DNA of 64,000 bases, taken from Sphingopyxis macrogoltabida. Its GTDB lineage: Bacteria > Pseudomonadota > Alphaproteobacteria > Sphingomonadales > Sphingomonadaceae. Positions 31,540-39,609 of the stretch are shown here, piece after piece. Each line of letters begins with the position of its first letter. Within the stretch, counting starts at the first letter, position 1. The notes beneath the pieces are model-generated. The model was not told the DNA's origin. It saw only the letters and a program-made list of their open reading frames with translations, and did not search any database. Position numbers and translations under genes: made by a program. The stretch is taken from assembly GCA_003241685.1 (NCBI GenBank), contig QFPJ01000007.1, positions 47,015 through 111,014 of the forward strand, written 5' to 3'.

Positions 31540-31791
31540 CTACGCCGCGACCGGATCGACGGCGATCGCCGCCGCCTGGCGGGCGCGGATGATTACCTGC
31601 ATCCGGCCGACGAGCAGCGCCAGCGGATCGCGCGAAAACAGGCTGCCGCGGTGCAACGGCGTGATTTCCACCCCTTCCATCAGGCCGAATTCGCGCAGCC
31701 GCCGCCCTTCGTCGGACGACAACAGGTCCCAATCGACGCGGGCGATGCGAACGGACGCCCCCAAGGGCGTAGAATCGAGACGCAAACTCAT
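31540..31791 (-). CDS. feoA: FeoA ferrous iron transport protein
   Basis: An 83-residue SH3-like protein beginning MSLRLDSTPLGASVRI. RLREFGLMEGVEITPLHRG is the FeoA core, and DPLALLVGRMQVIIRARQA is the last strand pair. FeoA is a small cytoplasmic partner required for FeoB activity. ATG 31791 was chosen; the open frame upstream to 31854 is not needed for the domain. It is coupled to feoB downstream and preceded by coq9 73 bases away. Confidence 0.92.
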   Translation of the reverse strand: MSLRLDSTPLGASVRIARVDWDLLSSDEGRRLREFGLMEGVEITPLHRGSLFSRDPLALLVGRMQVIIRARQAAAIAVDPVAA

Positions 31792-31863
31792 TTGCGAGCG
31801 GCTATCAATAACCGCCAGCCGGCGCCAGCCCTTTGTCGCACCGGCCGCGGCCACCCCGGCCTG

Positions 31864-32538
31864 CTACCGCCCCGGATAGCGCAGCCGCCCGACGAAGCGC
31901 GCCAGGCTGGGGCGTTCGATGCCGCGCGCGGCGCGGCGATGCTTCCACGCCTCGAACCGCATGACGGCATCGATCCGCCGGCCGAGAAAGGCGCGCGTAT
32001 CGGCAAAGCCGGCGCTGTCGTCGTTGAGGAACACCGCCATCGTCGCGGCATAGACGGAGCCAAGGATCGCCCGTTTGCTGTAATGATTATAATCGGTCGC
32101 GGTATCGCCCGCGAGCCGCCACATCAGGTCCGCGGCGCGCCAGCCGAGCTTTGCCGCATGCGGGGCGTTACCCGGCAGCGCGAGGAGCGCAAGCGCGCGG
32201 CGCAGCGATTCGCGCCTGGGCGACACGAGGTCGATGCGCGTTTCCACAAGCGTCACGATCCGCTGCCGGATTTTCAGCGCCGCCAGCTTTTCGGGCGGGC
32301 AGGCGGCCGCCATCCGCGCGTCGATATCGGCGAACCAGGCATCGACCATGTCGCGCCCGCCGCCCGGAAAGGCGAGCCGCGCGACATCGACATCGACGCC
32401 GAGCCGGGCCGCCGCATCCGCCAGCGCCGCGTCGCCGAAACCGTCGAAGGCGGCATTGTCCGCGATCAGCGGCGCCAGCGCCGCCCGAATCTCTTCGAGC
32501 GTCGGATCGGCGGGCAGCGGTGCGGCGGTCTGGGTCAT
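31864..32538 (-). CDS. COQ9 family ubiquinone biosynthesis protein
   Basis: A 224-residue all-helical protein of the TetR-like COQ9 fold (EIRAALAPLIADNAAFDGFG, then LADAAARLGVDVDVARLAFP), with the COQ9 signature DLMWRLAGDTATDYNHYSKR and RILGSVYAATMAVFLNDDS. COQ9 binds lipid and works with COQ7 in the hydroxylation step of ubiquinone synthesis. ATG 32538 (MTQTAAPLP) was chosen; the longer frame to 32853 runs antisense through the DMT gene frame. It starts 5 bases after the DMT permease stop and sits 73 bases before feoA. Confidence 0.9.
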   Translation of the reverse strand: MTQTAAPLPADPTLEEIRAALAPLIADNAAFDGFGDAALADAAARLGVDVDVARLAFPGGGRDMVDAWFADIDARMAAACPPEKLAALKIRQRIVTLVETRIDLVSPRRESLRRALALLALPGNAPHAAKLGWRAADLMWRLAGDTATDYNHYSKRAILGSVYAATMAVFLNDDSAGFADTRAFLGRRIDAVMRFEAWKHRRAARGIERPSLARFVGRLRYPGR

Positions 32539-32543
32539 ATCCG

Positions 32544-33467
32544 TCAGATAGGCCGTGCGCGGCGGCTGGGCAACCGTATCAGCACCAGCGCCGCCCCGAC
32601 CATCATGCCGCCGAAAATATCGATCGCGCCGAGCCGTTCGTCGAACATCAGCCATCCGGCAAGCGCGGCGACCGCCGGCTGGACGAGCAGGGTCAAACCG
32701 ATGACGAGCGGCGAGAAGCGCGGCAGCGACCAGGTCATCAGCCCCTGGCCGATGATCTGGCTGGTCAGCGCGAGCAGGATCAGCGGCGTCCAGTCCTGCG
32801 GCATCACCCGTTCGCCCAGCGCCAGCGCGGTCAGGAGGAGAATGGGTACGCACACGGTCGAGGAAATACCGAGCGCGGTCCAGGATTCGAGCGTCCCGCG
32901 CACCCGCTGCATGAGCAGGACATAGCCGGTGTAGAGCAGTCCGGCGAGCAGGCTGAGCATATCGCCGACCAGATAGGCGGGCGCCAGTTCATAGCTTTGC
33001 CCCATCAGGAGCGCCGCGCCCGCGAAGGCAAGCAGGATCGCCAGCGCCTGCCACCCGCGCGGCCATGTGCGGGCGAGAAAAATTCCCCACAGGACGAGGA
33101 TCAGGCTGGCGCAATTGCCGAACAGCGTCGCATTCGCGACCTTCGTCTGCAAAATGCCGATATGCCAGGCGACAAGGTCGAGCGCGAAGAAGATGCCGGC
33201 GGCGGCGGCGATGCCGATCGAGCGGCGCGGCGGCACCCGCCCGCCCGATTCGCGCCAGGCGAGGAACAGCAGGAACGGCAGCGCGAGCGCCATCCGCCAG
33301 AAGGCCGAGGCGGTCGGCCCAGTGTCGGCGAGCCGCACCAGCATCGCGCCGAGCGACAGCGAGATATTGCCGGCCAGCAGCGCGAGGAACGGCCAGCCGC
33401 CCCAACCGGGCAAACGATGCGATACGCTGCCGGGTCCGGCGTCGAGGCGTCCGTCCTTCCCGGTCAT
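32544..33467 (-). CDS. EamA/DMT-superfamily permease
   Basis: A 307-residue protein with about ten transmembrane helices in two EamA repeats, for example FLALLAGNISLSLGAMLVRL and the second-half start MLSLLAGLLYTGYVLLMQRV. GNCASLILVLWGIFLAR and FDERLGAIDIFGGMMVGAAL match the DMT family. Members export amino acids, nucleotides or other metabolites, and the substrate is unknown. It is divergent from the Old Yellow Enzyme gene across 113 bases, and coq9 follows after 5 bases. Confidence 0.85.
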   Translation of the reverse strand: MTGKDGRLDAGPGSVSHRLPGWGGWPFLALLAGNISLSLGAMLVRLADTGPTASAFWRMALALPFLLFLAWRESGGRVPPRRSIGIAAAAGIFFALDLVAWHIGILQTKVANATLFGNCASLILVLWGIFLARTWPRGWQALAILLAFAGAALLMGQSYELAPAYLVGDMLSLLAGLLYTGYVLLMQRVRGTLESWTALGISSTVCVPILLLTALALGERVMPQDWTPLILLALTSQIIGQGLMTWSLPRFSPLVIGLTLLVQPAVAALAGWLMFDERLGAIDIFGGMMVGAALVLIRLPSRRARPI

Positions 33468-33580
33468 TTAGATTTTCTTTTGCCACCGACCATTGCGCCG
33501 GGCATCCCCCATCCATAGCTTCGGCGCCCATAGCGATGACCGAAGGGGCCGTCGCGCAGAAAGTGAAGAGGGAAGGGTTC

Positions 33581-34666
33581 ATGGCCAATTCGCTGTTCGA
33601 TCCGATCAAGCTGGGCGCCATCGACGCGCCGAACCGGATCATCATGGCGCCGCTGACGCGCGGCCGCGCCGGACCGGGCTTCGTCCCCAACGACCTGGCG
33701 CGCGAATATTATCGCCAGCGCGCGTCGGCAGGGCTGATCATTTCCGAAGCCACCGGCATCTCGCAGGAAGGCCTTGGCTGGCCATCGGCGCCGGGCCTGT
33801 GGACCGATGCGCAGGTCGAAGGATGGAAGGGTGTGACCGAAGCGGTGCACGAGGCGGGCGGCCGCATCGTCGCACAGCTGTGGCATATGGGCCGCGTCGT
33901 CCATTCGGTGTTCAACGATGGCAAGCCGCCGGTGTCGGCGTCGGCGACGCAGGCGCCGGGCAAGGCGCACACCCCGGTCGGGCGGCGGGACTATGAGGTC
34001 GCCCGGCCGCTCGAGCTGGGCGAGATACCGCGTGTCATCGCCGATTATGCAAAGGCGGCGGAGAATGCGAGGAAGGCCGGTTTCGACGGGGTGCAATTGC
34101 ACGGCGCCAACGGCTATCTGATCGACCAGTTCCTGCGCGACGGCAGCAATCTGCGCGACGACGATTATGGCGGCCCGGTCGAAAACCGCATCCGGCTGCT
34201 GCGCGACGTTACGGAGGCGTTGATTTCGGTCTGGGGCGCCGACCGCGTCGGTGTACGCCTGTCACCCAACGGCGATACGCAGGGCGTCGATGACAGCAAC
34301 CCGGAACCCTTGTTCACTGCGGCTGCGGCGGCGCTGGACAGCCTGGGCATCGCCTTTCTGGAACTGCGCGAGCCGGGCCCCGACGGCACATTCGGCCGCA
34401 CCGACGTGCCGAAACAGTCGCCGGCGATCCGCCGGGCGTTCCAGGGTCCGTTGATCCTGAACAGCGACTATACCGCCGCGCTGGCCGAGGCAGCGCTGGC
34501 TGGCGGGGACGCCGACGCGATCGCCTTTGGCCGCCCATTCATCGGCAATCCCGACCTGGTCGAACGCATCCGCACCGGCGCCGAATGGGCGGCGGACAAC
34601 CCGCAGACCTGGTATTCGCCGGGTCCGGAAGGCTATATCGACTATCCGGCACTGCAGACGGCCTGA
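33581..34666 (+). CDS. Old Yellow Enzyme family alkene reductase (NemA-like)
   Basis: A 361-residue FMN-dependent TIM-barrel flavoprotein. The start SLFDPIKLGAIDAPNRIIMAP is a classic OYE strand-loop, QLWHMGRVVHSVF follows, and QLHGANGYLIDQFLRDGSN holds the His/Asn pair that hydrogen-bonds substrates. FGRPFIGNPDLVER forms the FMN-phosphate-binding end. It reduces activated alkenes, maleimides or nitro compounds with NADPH. ATG 33581 follows GAGGGAAGGG. A clear terminator at 34676 ends the transcript. It is a stress or detoxification gene by family; the regulator is not visible. Confidence 0.92.
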   Translation: MANSLFDPIKLGAIDAPNRIIMAPLTRGRAGPGFVPNDLAREYYRQRASAGLIISEATGISQEGLGWPSAPGLWTDAQVEGWKGVTEAVHEAGGRIVAQLWHMGRVVHSVFNDGKPPVSASATQAPGKAHTPVGRRDYEVARPLELGEIPRVIADYAKAAENARKAGFDGVQLHGANGYLIDQFLRDGSNLRDDDYGGPVENRIRLLRDVTEALISVWGADRVGVRLSPNGDTQGVDDSNPEPLFTAAAAALDSLGIAFLELREPGPDGTFGRTDVPKQSPAIRRAFQGPLILNSDYTAALAEAALAGGDADAIAFGRPFIGNPDLVERIRTGAEWAADNPQTWYSPGPEGYIDYPALQTA

Positions 34667-34675
34667 CCATCTGGT

Positions 34676-34706
34676 CCTCCCCGCCGCAAAAAGCGGGGAG
34701 GATTTT
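34676..34706 (+). terminator. Rho-independent terminator after the OYE gene
   Basis: CCTCCCCGC (34676-34684) pairs with GCGGGGAGG (34693-34701) around an 8-base loop and is followed by ATTTT. It is 9 bases past the stop codon. Confidence 0.8.
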
Positions 34707-34710
34707 GGCG

Positions 34711-35322
34711 CTAGTTTCGCTCGGCAACCGCCTTGTCGACGATCCCGGCACCGATCGGACCCAGCACCTTGCCGCCGAAGCGGATCAACAGAAACGCCGC
34801 GACGAACAACAGCAGCGGCTGAATCACCAGCGTGACGATGGCCGCGATCATCACCGCGACGAACAGCGTCACGAAGCCGCTGCCCAGCACCTGTTGCCCC
34901 TTCGGCCCCAGTTCGATCGTGCGCGGTCCCTTGGCATCCCACCATTTTCCGGTGACGATGGTCTTGCGCGCGGCGGGTCCGCCGGACGGCGATGCCGGCG
35001 GCGCCTTGCGAGAGGGCGACGCGGCGACGGGCGGTTTTTCGCCCCATGGCTGCTGGCGGTTGCGATCGGCGACCGCGGCAGCGACGCGATGGTTGGGTGC
35101 CGGCATCCTTGTCCCGGCGGCGGGACGCGGCAAATCGGCCTGCGGTGTCCTGGGTTCGGCGCGCGGCATCGGCTGCGCGGGTTCATGGCCCATGCGCCGG
35201 TCATGCTCGGCCATGCGTTCGGCGGCGGAGGGCGGCGTCGTGCCGGTGCTGCGGTCGATGACCACCAGCCGCCCGCCGCGTTCGACAACGGAATAGCGAC
35301 TCGGTGGTGGTCGGTCAGCCAA
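34711..35322 (-). CDS. Hypothetical membrane protein downstream of ribH
   Basis: About 203 residues. The best start is TTG 35322, which overlaps the ribH stop and has AAGGAG ten bases upstream. The N-terminal half is Pro/Arg-rich and probably disordered (RTPQADLPRPAAGTRMPAPN), and the C-terminal half carries two hydrophobic segments around FVTLFVAVMIAAIVTLVI and LLLFVAAFLLIRFGG. WWDAKGPRTIELGPKG precedes them. No named family is recognised. Translation is likely coupled to ribH. The frame is open to 35427 but that part overlaps ribH. Confidence 0.6.
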   Translation of the reverse strand: MADRPPPSRYSVVERGGRLVVIDRSTGTTPPSAAERMAEHDRRMGHEPAQPMPRAEPRTPQADLPRPAAGTRMPAPNHRVAAAVADRNRQQPWGEKPPVAASPSRKAPPASPSGGPAARKTIVTGKWWDAKGPRTIELGPKGQQVLGSGFVTLFVAVMIAAIVTLVIQPLLLFVAAFLLIRFGGKVLGPIGAGIVDKAVAERN

Positions 35323-35740
35323 TGCCGAATTGCTCCTTGAGGGCCAGCATGGCGAGCGCCGCCTTCGCCGCCTCGCCGCCCTTATCCTTGCGCGTCTTGT
35401 CGGCGCGCGCAAGCGCCTGTTCCTCATTTTCGACGGTCAGGATGCCGTTGCCGATCGCGAGTCCGTCGAGCGTCAGCGCCATGATGCCGCGCGCGCTTTC
35501 GTTCGAGACCACTTCGAAATGATAGGTCTCGCCGCGAATCACCACGCCGAGCGCGACATAGGCGTCGTAACGCCCGCTGTCGGCGGCGAGCGAGATGGCG
35601 GCCGGAACTTCGAGCGCGCCGGGCACGGTCACCGTTTCATGGCTGTGCCCTTCGGCATCGAGCGCGCTGCGTACGCCGCTGAGCAGCATGTCGTTCAGAT
35701 GGCTGTAGAAACGGGCTTCGACGATCAGGACATGCGCCAT
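35315..35740 (-). CDS. ribH: 6,7-dimethyl-8-ribityllumazine synthase
   Basis: A 141-residue protein beginning MAHVLIVEARFYSHLND. VPGALEVPAAISL and ALGVVIRGETYHFEVVSNES are the substrate-binding loops, with the catalytic His in the RGETYHFE motif. It condenses the ribityl pyrimidine with dihydroxybutanone phosphate in riboflavin synthesis. The stop of ribBX overlaps its start by one base, so the pair is coupled. nusB, often next, is not here. A small membrane-protein gene follows with a TTG start overlapping the ribH stop. Confidence 0.96.
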   Translation of the reverse strand: MAHVLIVEARFYSHLNDMLLSGVRSALDAEGHSHETVTVPGALEVPAAISLAADSGRYDAYVALGVVIRGETYHFEVVSNESARGIMALTLDGLAIGNGILTVENEEQALARADKTRKDKGGEAAKAALAMLALKEQFGIG

Positions 35741-37023
35741 CAGGCTTCTCCGGGAATGGGACGTTCGCCGACGACTGACAGGCCATAGCCTTCGAGGCCG
35801 ACGATATTGCTGTGGGTCGGGGTGAGCAGTTCCATCGCATGGACGCCGAGGTCGGCGAGAATCTGCGCGCCGATGCCATAGGTGCGCAGGTCCATGCCGG
35901 CCGACGCAGGGCCTGCCGGCTCGGCATCCGCCGATCCGGGCAGCGGCCGCATCAGCATGACGATGACCCCGGACCCGGCGGATCCCATTGCTTCCATCGA
36001 CCGCTGCAACCGCCGCTTCTTCGGCCCCGGACGCCCCATCAGATCATCGAACAACGACACGGCGTGCATCCGCACCAAGGTGACCCCCGCCGGATCGACC
36101 GCACCCTTCTGAAGCACCAGATTGATGCTGCCGTCGACCTTGTTGCGATAGGATTTGAGCCGCCAGTCGCCGCCATAGTCCGATTCGAAAGGCTCGTCGG
36201 ACACGCATTCGACCAGCCGGTCGCTGCGGCTGCGATAGGCAATCAGGTCGGCGATCGTGCCGATCTTCATCCCATGCCGCCGCGCGAAGGGGATGAGGTC
36301 GTCGAGCCGCGCCATCGTCCCGTCGTCGTTCATGATCTCGCAGATCACGCCCGACGGATTGAGACCGGCGAGCCGCGCGATATCGACCGACGCCTCGGTA
36401 TGGCCGGCGCGCACGAGGACGCCGCCGTCGCGGGCGATCAGCGGAAAGACATGACCGGGGGTGACGATATCGTCGCGGCCCTTGCCGGCGTCGATCGCGA
36501 CCGACACGGTGCGTGCACGATCGGCGGCCGAAATCCCGGTCGTCACTCCTTCGCGCGCTTCGATCGAGGTGGTGAAGGCGGTTTCGTGCCGGGTGCCGTT
36601 ATTGCGGCTCATCAGTTCCAGGCCGAGCTGGTCGACGCGCGCACGGGTCAGCGTCAGGCAGATCAGCCCGCGCCCATGCGTCGCCATGAAGTTGATCGCG
36701 TCGGGCGTGGCCATCTGGGCGGGAATGACAAGGTCGCCTTCATTTTCCCGGTCCTCGTCATCGACGAGGATGAACATGCGGCCGTTGCGCGCTTCGGCGA
36801 TAATCTCTTCGGGCGTGGCCATCGGCGACAGGTCGCTGCCGTGCGCGAGCCAGTCCTCCAGCTTGCGCAGCGTGTCGGCGGTGGGGTTCCAGCCGGGCGA
36901 ATCGAGGTCGCGCAGGCTGTTGGCGTGAAGACCCGCGGCGCGCGCCAGGCCGGAGCGGGACATGGCCCCGTCCTCGACAATGGCGCGGATACGGTCGATG
37001 AGCATCGTGGACATGGCGGTCAT
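35740..37023 (-). CDS. ribB: RibBX: DHBP synthase with N-terminal helix-turn-helix and degenerate GCHII-like C-domain
   Basis: A 427-residue three-part protein. Residues about 8-62 form a small HTH-like domain (LIDRIRAIVEDGAMSRSGLA, then AAGLHANSLRDLDSPGW). Residues about 70-275 are a full 3,4-dihydroxy-2-butanone 4-phosphate synthase: DDEDRENEGDLV, MATHGRGLICL, TPGHVFPLIAR and RAGHTEASVDIARL. The rest resembles GTP cyclohydrolase II, but the zinc Cys motif is absent (the region reads RMHAVSLFDDLMGRPGP), so GCHII activity is unlikely. This is the RibBX architecture known from proteobacteria, with an additional HTH. ATG 37023 is used; ATGs at 37014 and 37005 are also possible. Confidence 0.9.
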   Translation of the reverse strand: MTAMSTMLIDRIRAIVEDGAMSRSGLARAAGLHANSLRDLDSPGWNPTADTLRKLEDWLAHGSDLSPMATPEEIIAEARNGRMFILVDDEDRENEGDLVIPAQMATPDAINFMATHGRGLICLTLTRARVDQLGLELMSRNNGTRHETAFTTSIEAREGVTTGISAADRARTVSVAIDAGKGRDDIVTPGHVFPLIARDGGVLVRAGHTEASVDIARLAGLNPSGVICEIMNDDGTMARLDDLIPFARRHGMKIGTIADLIAYRSRSDRLVECVSDEPFESDYGGDWRLKSYRNKVDGSINLVLQKGAVDPAGVTLVRMHAVSLFDDLMGRPGPKKRRLQRSMEAMGSAGSGVIVMLMRPLPGSADAEPAGPASAGMDLRTYGIGAQILADLGVHAMELLTPTHSNIVGLEGYGLSVVGERPIPGEA

Positions 37024-37027
37024 GTCT

Positions 37028-37065
37028 CACATTGAAATGTGACTGTCAAACAGACAATCACATTG
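37028..37065 (-). promoter_or_regulatory. Palindrome and repeated half-site directly upstream of ribBX
   Basis: CACATT-GA-AATGTG is a perfect 6-base-arm palindrome at 37028-37041, five bases above the ribBX ATG. An extra TCACATTG half-site lies at 37058-37065, exactly 31 bases from the one at 37027-37034 (about three helical turns). A TTGACA -35 element on the minus strand lies between them (37049-37044), with only a weak GACATG at the -10 spacing. The layout suits an operator; binding by the RibBX HTH itself is inference. Confidence 0.45.
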
Positions 37066-37070
37066 TTCCG

Positions 37071-37688
37071 CTATTGCGGTCCGAAAACCGGCCCCAGTTC
37101 GCGTTGCGGCGCGTCGGCCTTTCCGTCGAGCAGCGCGAGAATCTGGCCAGTGCGGTCGTCGCGCTTCGCATAGTCGCGCGCCGACATGCCCGCGATATGA
37201 TCGGCGCGATCGGGATTGGCGCCATTACGGACGAGCAGACGGATCATCGCCAGGTTGCGCGACTGCACCGCCAGGATCAGCGCGGTTTCGCCGCGGCGAT
37301 TGGTCTGATCGACGGGCGCCCTGTTCGCGATCAGCACCTCGCCGCCGTCGGCATAATCGAGCAGCGCCGCGTGCATCAGCGGGGTGGTGCCCTGGCGATC
37401 GGCGATCGACGCGTCGGCGCCCTTGCCCAGCAGGAAGCGCAGCCAGTTGGTGTCGCGCCGCTTGGTCACGATCGCCAGCGCGGTCTCGCCATTGTCGGGG
37501 TGCCGCGTGTTCACCAGCGCGGGATCGTCCTTCAGCGCGTCGGTCGCCTTGGTGCCGTCGCGGTCGCTGACCGCCTGAAGAAAGGCGAAACCGCCGCGGA
37601 ACTGCGCCTGGACGGGAACGGTCGCGACCGCCGCCACGGCGGCGACGAGCAGGACGGACAGCAGGCGGGCGACCGGACGGCGAAACAT
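37071..37688 (-). CDS. Exported ankyrin-repeat protein
   Basis: A 205-residue protein from ATG 37688 with a signal peptide (RRPVARLLSVLLVAAVAAV, cleavage near VQAQF). About four ankyrin repeats follow: DNGETALAIVTKRRDTNWLR, GTTPLMHAALLDYADGGEVL, GETALILAVQSRNLAMIRLL and ADHIAGMSARDYAKRDD (each quoted in part). It is probably periplasmic; the binding partner is unknown. The stop lies 47 bases upstream of the ribBX start. The frame is open to 37931 but that part is antisense to the Sco1 gene. Confidence 0.82.
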   Translation of the reverse strand: MFRRPVARLLSVLLVAAVAAVATVPVQAQFRGGFAFLQAVSDRDGTKATDALKDDPALVNTRHPDNGETALAIVTKRRDTNWLRFLLGKGADASIADRQGTTPLMHAALLDYADGGEVLIANRAPVDQTNRRGETALILAVQSRNLAMIRLLVRNGANPDRADHIAGMSARDYAKRDDRTGQILALLDGKADAPQRELGPVFGPQ

Positions 37689-37773
37689 GATATGGGCGAC
37701 CCCTGATCTGTCGCCGCGCCCCGCGCGACGAGAAAGGTTGATTTTCCGGACCCGGCCCCGCAAGGCTGGCCGC

Positions 37774-38427
37774 ATGACGATGATCGCAAATATGGGACAA
37801 AAGCTGGTTCGCGCAACCCTGCTGATAACCTTCACCGGCGCGCTGGCGGCCTGTGGGACCGGCGATGCGCCGGCATCGGGCGGCGGCGCGCGCCCGCCGC
37901 TGGAGGGCGCGCGCATCGGCGGCCCCTTCACGCTGACCGACCAGAATGGCCGGACGGTGCGCGATTCGGACTTCGCGGGCCGCTATCGCCTCGTCTATTT
38001 TGGATACAGCTTCTGTCCCGACATCTGTCCGGTCGACCTGCAAAAGCTGATGCGCGGCCTCGCGGCCTTCGAAAAGGCCGACCCGGAGCGCGGCGCGAAG
38101 GTGCAGCCCTTGTTCATCACCGTCGATCCGGACCGCGACACGCCCGAGGCGCTGAAGCCCTTCGTCGCGCGCTATCACCCCCGCCTGCTCGGCCTGACCG
38201 GCACCGCGGAGCAGATAGCCGCCGCGGCAAAGGCCTATGTCGTCACCTATCGCAAGGTCGATGGATCGGCGCCCGACCGCTATCTGATGGCGCACCGCCA
38301 GCTTGCCTTCCTGATGGACCCCGATGGCAAGCCGCTGGCGCTGCTGCCGCTCGACGACCCGACGACCGAGCCCGACGAGGGCGCGCCGGACAAGGTCGCG
38401 GCCGACCTTGAAAAATGGGTGAAGTGA
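37774..38427 (+). CDS. Sco1/SenC/PrrC family copper chaperone lipoprotein
   Basis: A 217-residue protein. A lipoprotein signal ends in the lipobox LAAC (Cys27), and a thioredoxin-like fold follows. Copper ligands are the CPDIC pair (Cys81 and Cys85) and His174 (LMAHRQLAFL). ITVDPDRDTPEALK is the conserved SCO signature. Sco proteins deliver copper or reduce thiols for the CuA site of cytochrome c oxidase. ATG 37774 was used, though in-frame ATGs at 37780 and 37792 cannot be excluded. The downstream ycgN start lies inside its last codons, so they are co-translated. Confidence 0.92.
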   Translation: MTMIANMGQKLVRATLLITFTGALAACGTGDAPASGGGARPPLEGARIGGPFTLTDQNGRTVRDSDFAGRYRLVYFGYSFCPDICPVDLQKLMRGLAAFEKADPERGAKVQPLFITVDPDRDTPEALKPFVARYHPRLLGLTGTAEQIAAAAKAYVVTYRKVDGSAPDRYLMAHRQLAFLMDPDGKPLALLPLDDPTTEPDEGAPDKVAADLEKWVK

Positions 38428-38867
38428 CCGTGACGGGCGCGCGTCCCTTCTGGGAAGCGCCGCTCGCGACCCTCGACGCCGGGGAATGGGAGGCGCTGTG
38501 CGACGGGTGCGGCAAATGCTGCCTGCACAAGCTGGAGGACGAGGACACGGGCCGCATCTATCCGACCAATGTCGCCTGCCGCCTGCTCGACCTGACGACC
38601 GCGCGCTGCGGCGATTATCAGCGCCGGCGCCGGCACGTTCCCGACTGCCTGACGCTGACCCGCGCCAAGGTCGACGCGCTGGAATGGCTGCCGCAAAGCT
38701 GCGCCTATCGCCTGCGCGCCGAAGACCGCCCCCTGCCCGACTGGCATTATCTGGTGTGCGGCGACCGCGCGGCGGTGCACCGGGCCGGCGAATCGATCGT
38801 CGGCTGGACCGTGAGCGAGGATATCGCGGGCCCGCTGGAGAATCATCTTGTCGAACGCATCGTCTGA
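38415..38867 (+). CDS. YcgN-family cysteine-cluster protein (UPF0260)
   Basis: A 150-residue protein with many cysteines arranged as in YcgN: CDGCGKCCLHKLEDED, ACRLLDLTTARCGDY and VPDCLTL, later QSCAYRL and VCGD. Such clusters may bind iron-sulfur or zinc, but the function is unproven. Its start overlaps the Sco1 gene by 13 bases and its end overlaps the next metalloprotease gene by 20 bases, so all three are likely one operon. No transmembrane segment is present. Confidence 0.85.
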   Translation: MGEVTVTGARPFWEAPLATLDAGEWEALCDGCGKCCLHKLEDEDTGRIYPTNVACRLLDLTTARCGDYQRRRRHVPDCLTLTRAKVDALEWLPQSCAYRLRAEDRPLPDWHYLVCGDRAAVHRAGESIVGWTVSEDIAGPLENHLVERIV

Positions 38868-39576
38868 CCGGGCGGCGGACGGGCCGCATATCCGGGTCGG
38901 CGACGATCCCTGGCCCGTGCGGCTGGTCCATCATGCGCAGTCGCGGCGCTACCGCCTGGTGTTCGATGCCGCGCGCGGCGAATTGCGCCTGACGCTGCCG
39001 CGCCGGGGAAATGCGGCAAAGGCGCTGAAATGGGCGGGCGAGCAGCAGGCGTGGCTGATCGAACAGGTCGGCAAGGCGTTGCCGCCGGTGACGGTCGGGC
39101 CGGACGCGTTCCTGCCCCTGTTCGGCGTCGTGCGGCGCATCGACTGGCGCGACGGCGCCCCGCGCGCCGTGCGCCTGGAGTCCGACCGGCTGTGCGTCGG
39201 CGGCCCCGCCGAAACCGTGGGAAGACGGTTGGAACGCTGGCTCAGGGGACTGGCGCTCGACCTGATGACGCGCGAGAGCCGCGAGATCGCGGGGGCGGCG
39301 GGCCTGCCGCTCGGCCGCGTCGCGGTCGGCGACCCGCGCAGCCGCTGGGGCAGTTGCACCGCCGACGGCGACCTGCGCTACAGCTGGCGGCTGGTGATGG
39401 CGCCCGACCATGTCCGCCGGGCGACGGTGGCGCATGAGGTCGCGCACCTGCGGCACATGGACCATGGCGCGGCGTTTCATGCGCTGGTCGACGAACTGCA
39501 CGACGGCGATGTCGCCGCCGCGCGCGGCTGGCTGCGCCGCGAAGGACGCGCGCTGCACCGCTATCGCTTCGGCTGA
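38848..39576 (+). CDS. YgjP/SprT-like zinc metallopeptidase
   Basis: A 242-residue protein beginning at TTG 38848 inside the ycgN coding sequence; no ATG lies before the conserved region, so TTG is favoured. The HEVAHLRHMDHGAAF segment supplies the HExxH zinc site and a third His downstream. RSRWGSCTADGDLRYSWRLV matches the DUF45/YgjP family (M48-like). The physiological role is unknown. No signal peptide is present. It is followed by 33 bases before the convergent penicillin-binding protein gene. Confidence 0.85.
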   Translation: MSNASSDRAADGPHIRVGDDPWPVRLVHHAQSRRYRLVFDAARGELRLTLPRRGNAAKALKWAGEQQAWLIEQVGKALPPVTVGPDAFLPLFGVVRRIDWRDGAPRAVRLESDRLCVGGPAETVGRRLERWLRGLALDLMTRESREIAGAAGLPLGRVAVGDPRSRWGSCTADGDLRYSWRLVMAPDHVRRATVAHEVAHLRHMDHGAAFHALVDELHDGDVAAARGWLRREGRALHRYRFG

Positions 39577-39609
39577 CCCCGGCCACGCCGCCGCGGCCGG
39601 TTCCGGCTG

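Noticed and set aside
29988..31592. A 534-codon open frame opposite feoB
   Set aside because: Antisense shadow with no family match visible; FeoB G-motifs and transmembrane segments are clear on the minus strand.
26176..37070. FMN riboswitch upstream of ribD-ribE or ribBX-ribH
   Set aside because: The conserved RFN core sequences were not seen in either upstream region, and the ribBX upstream gap is only 47 bases.
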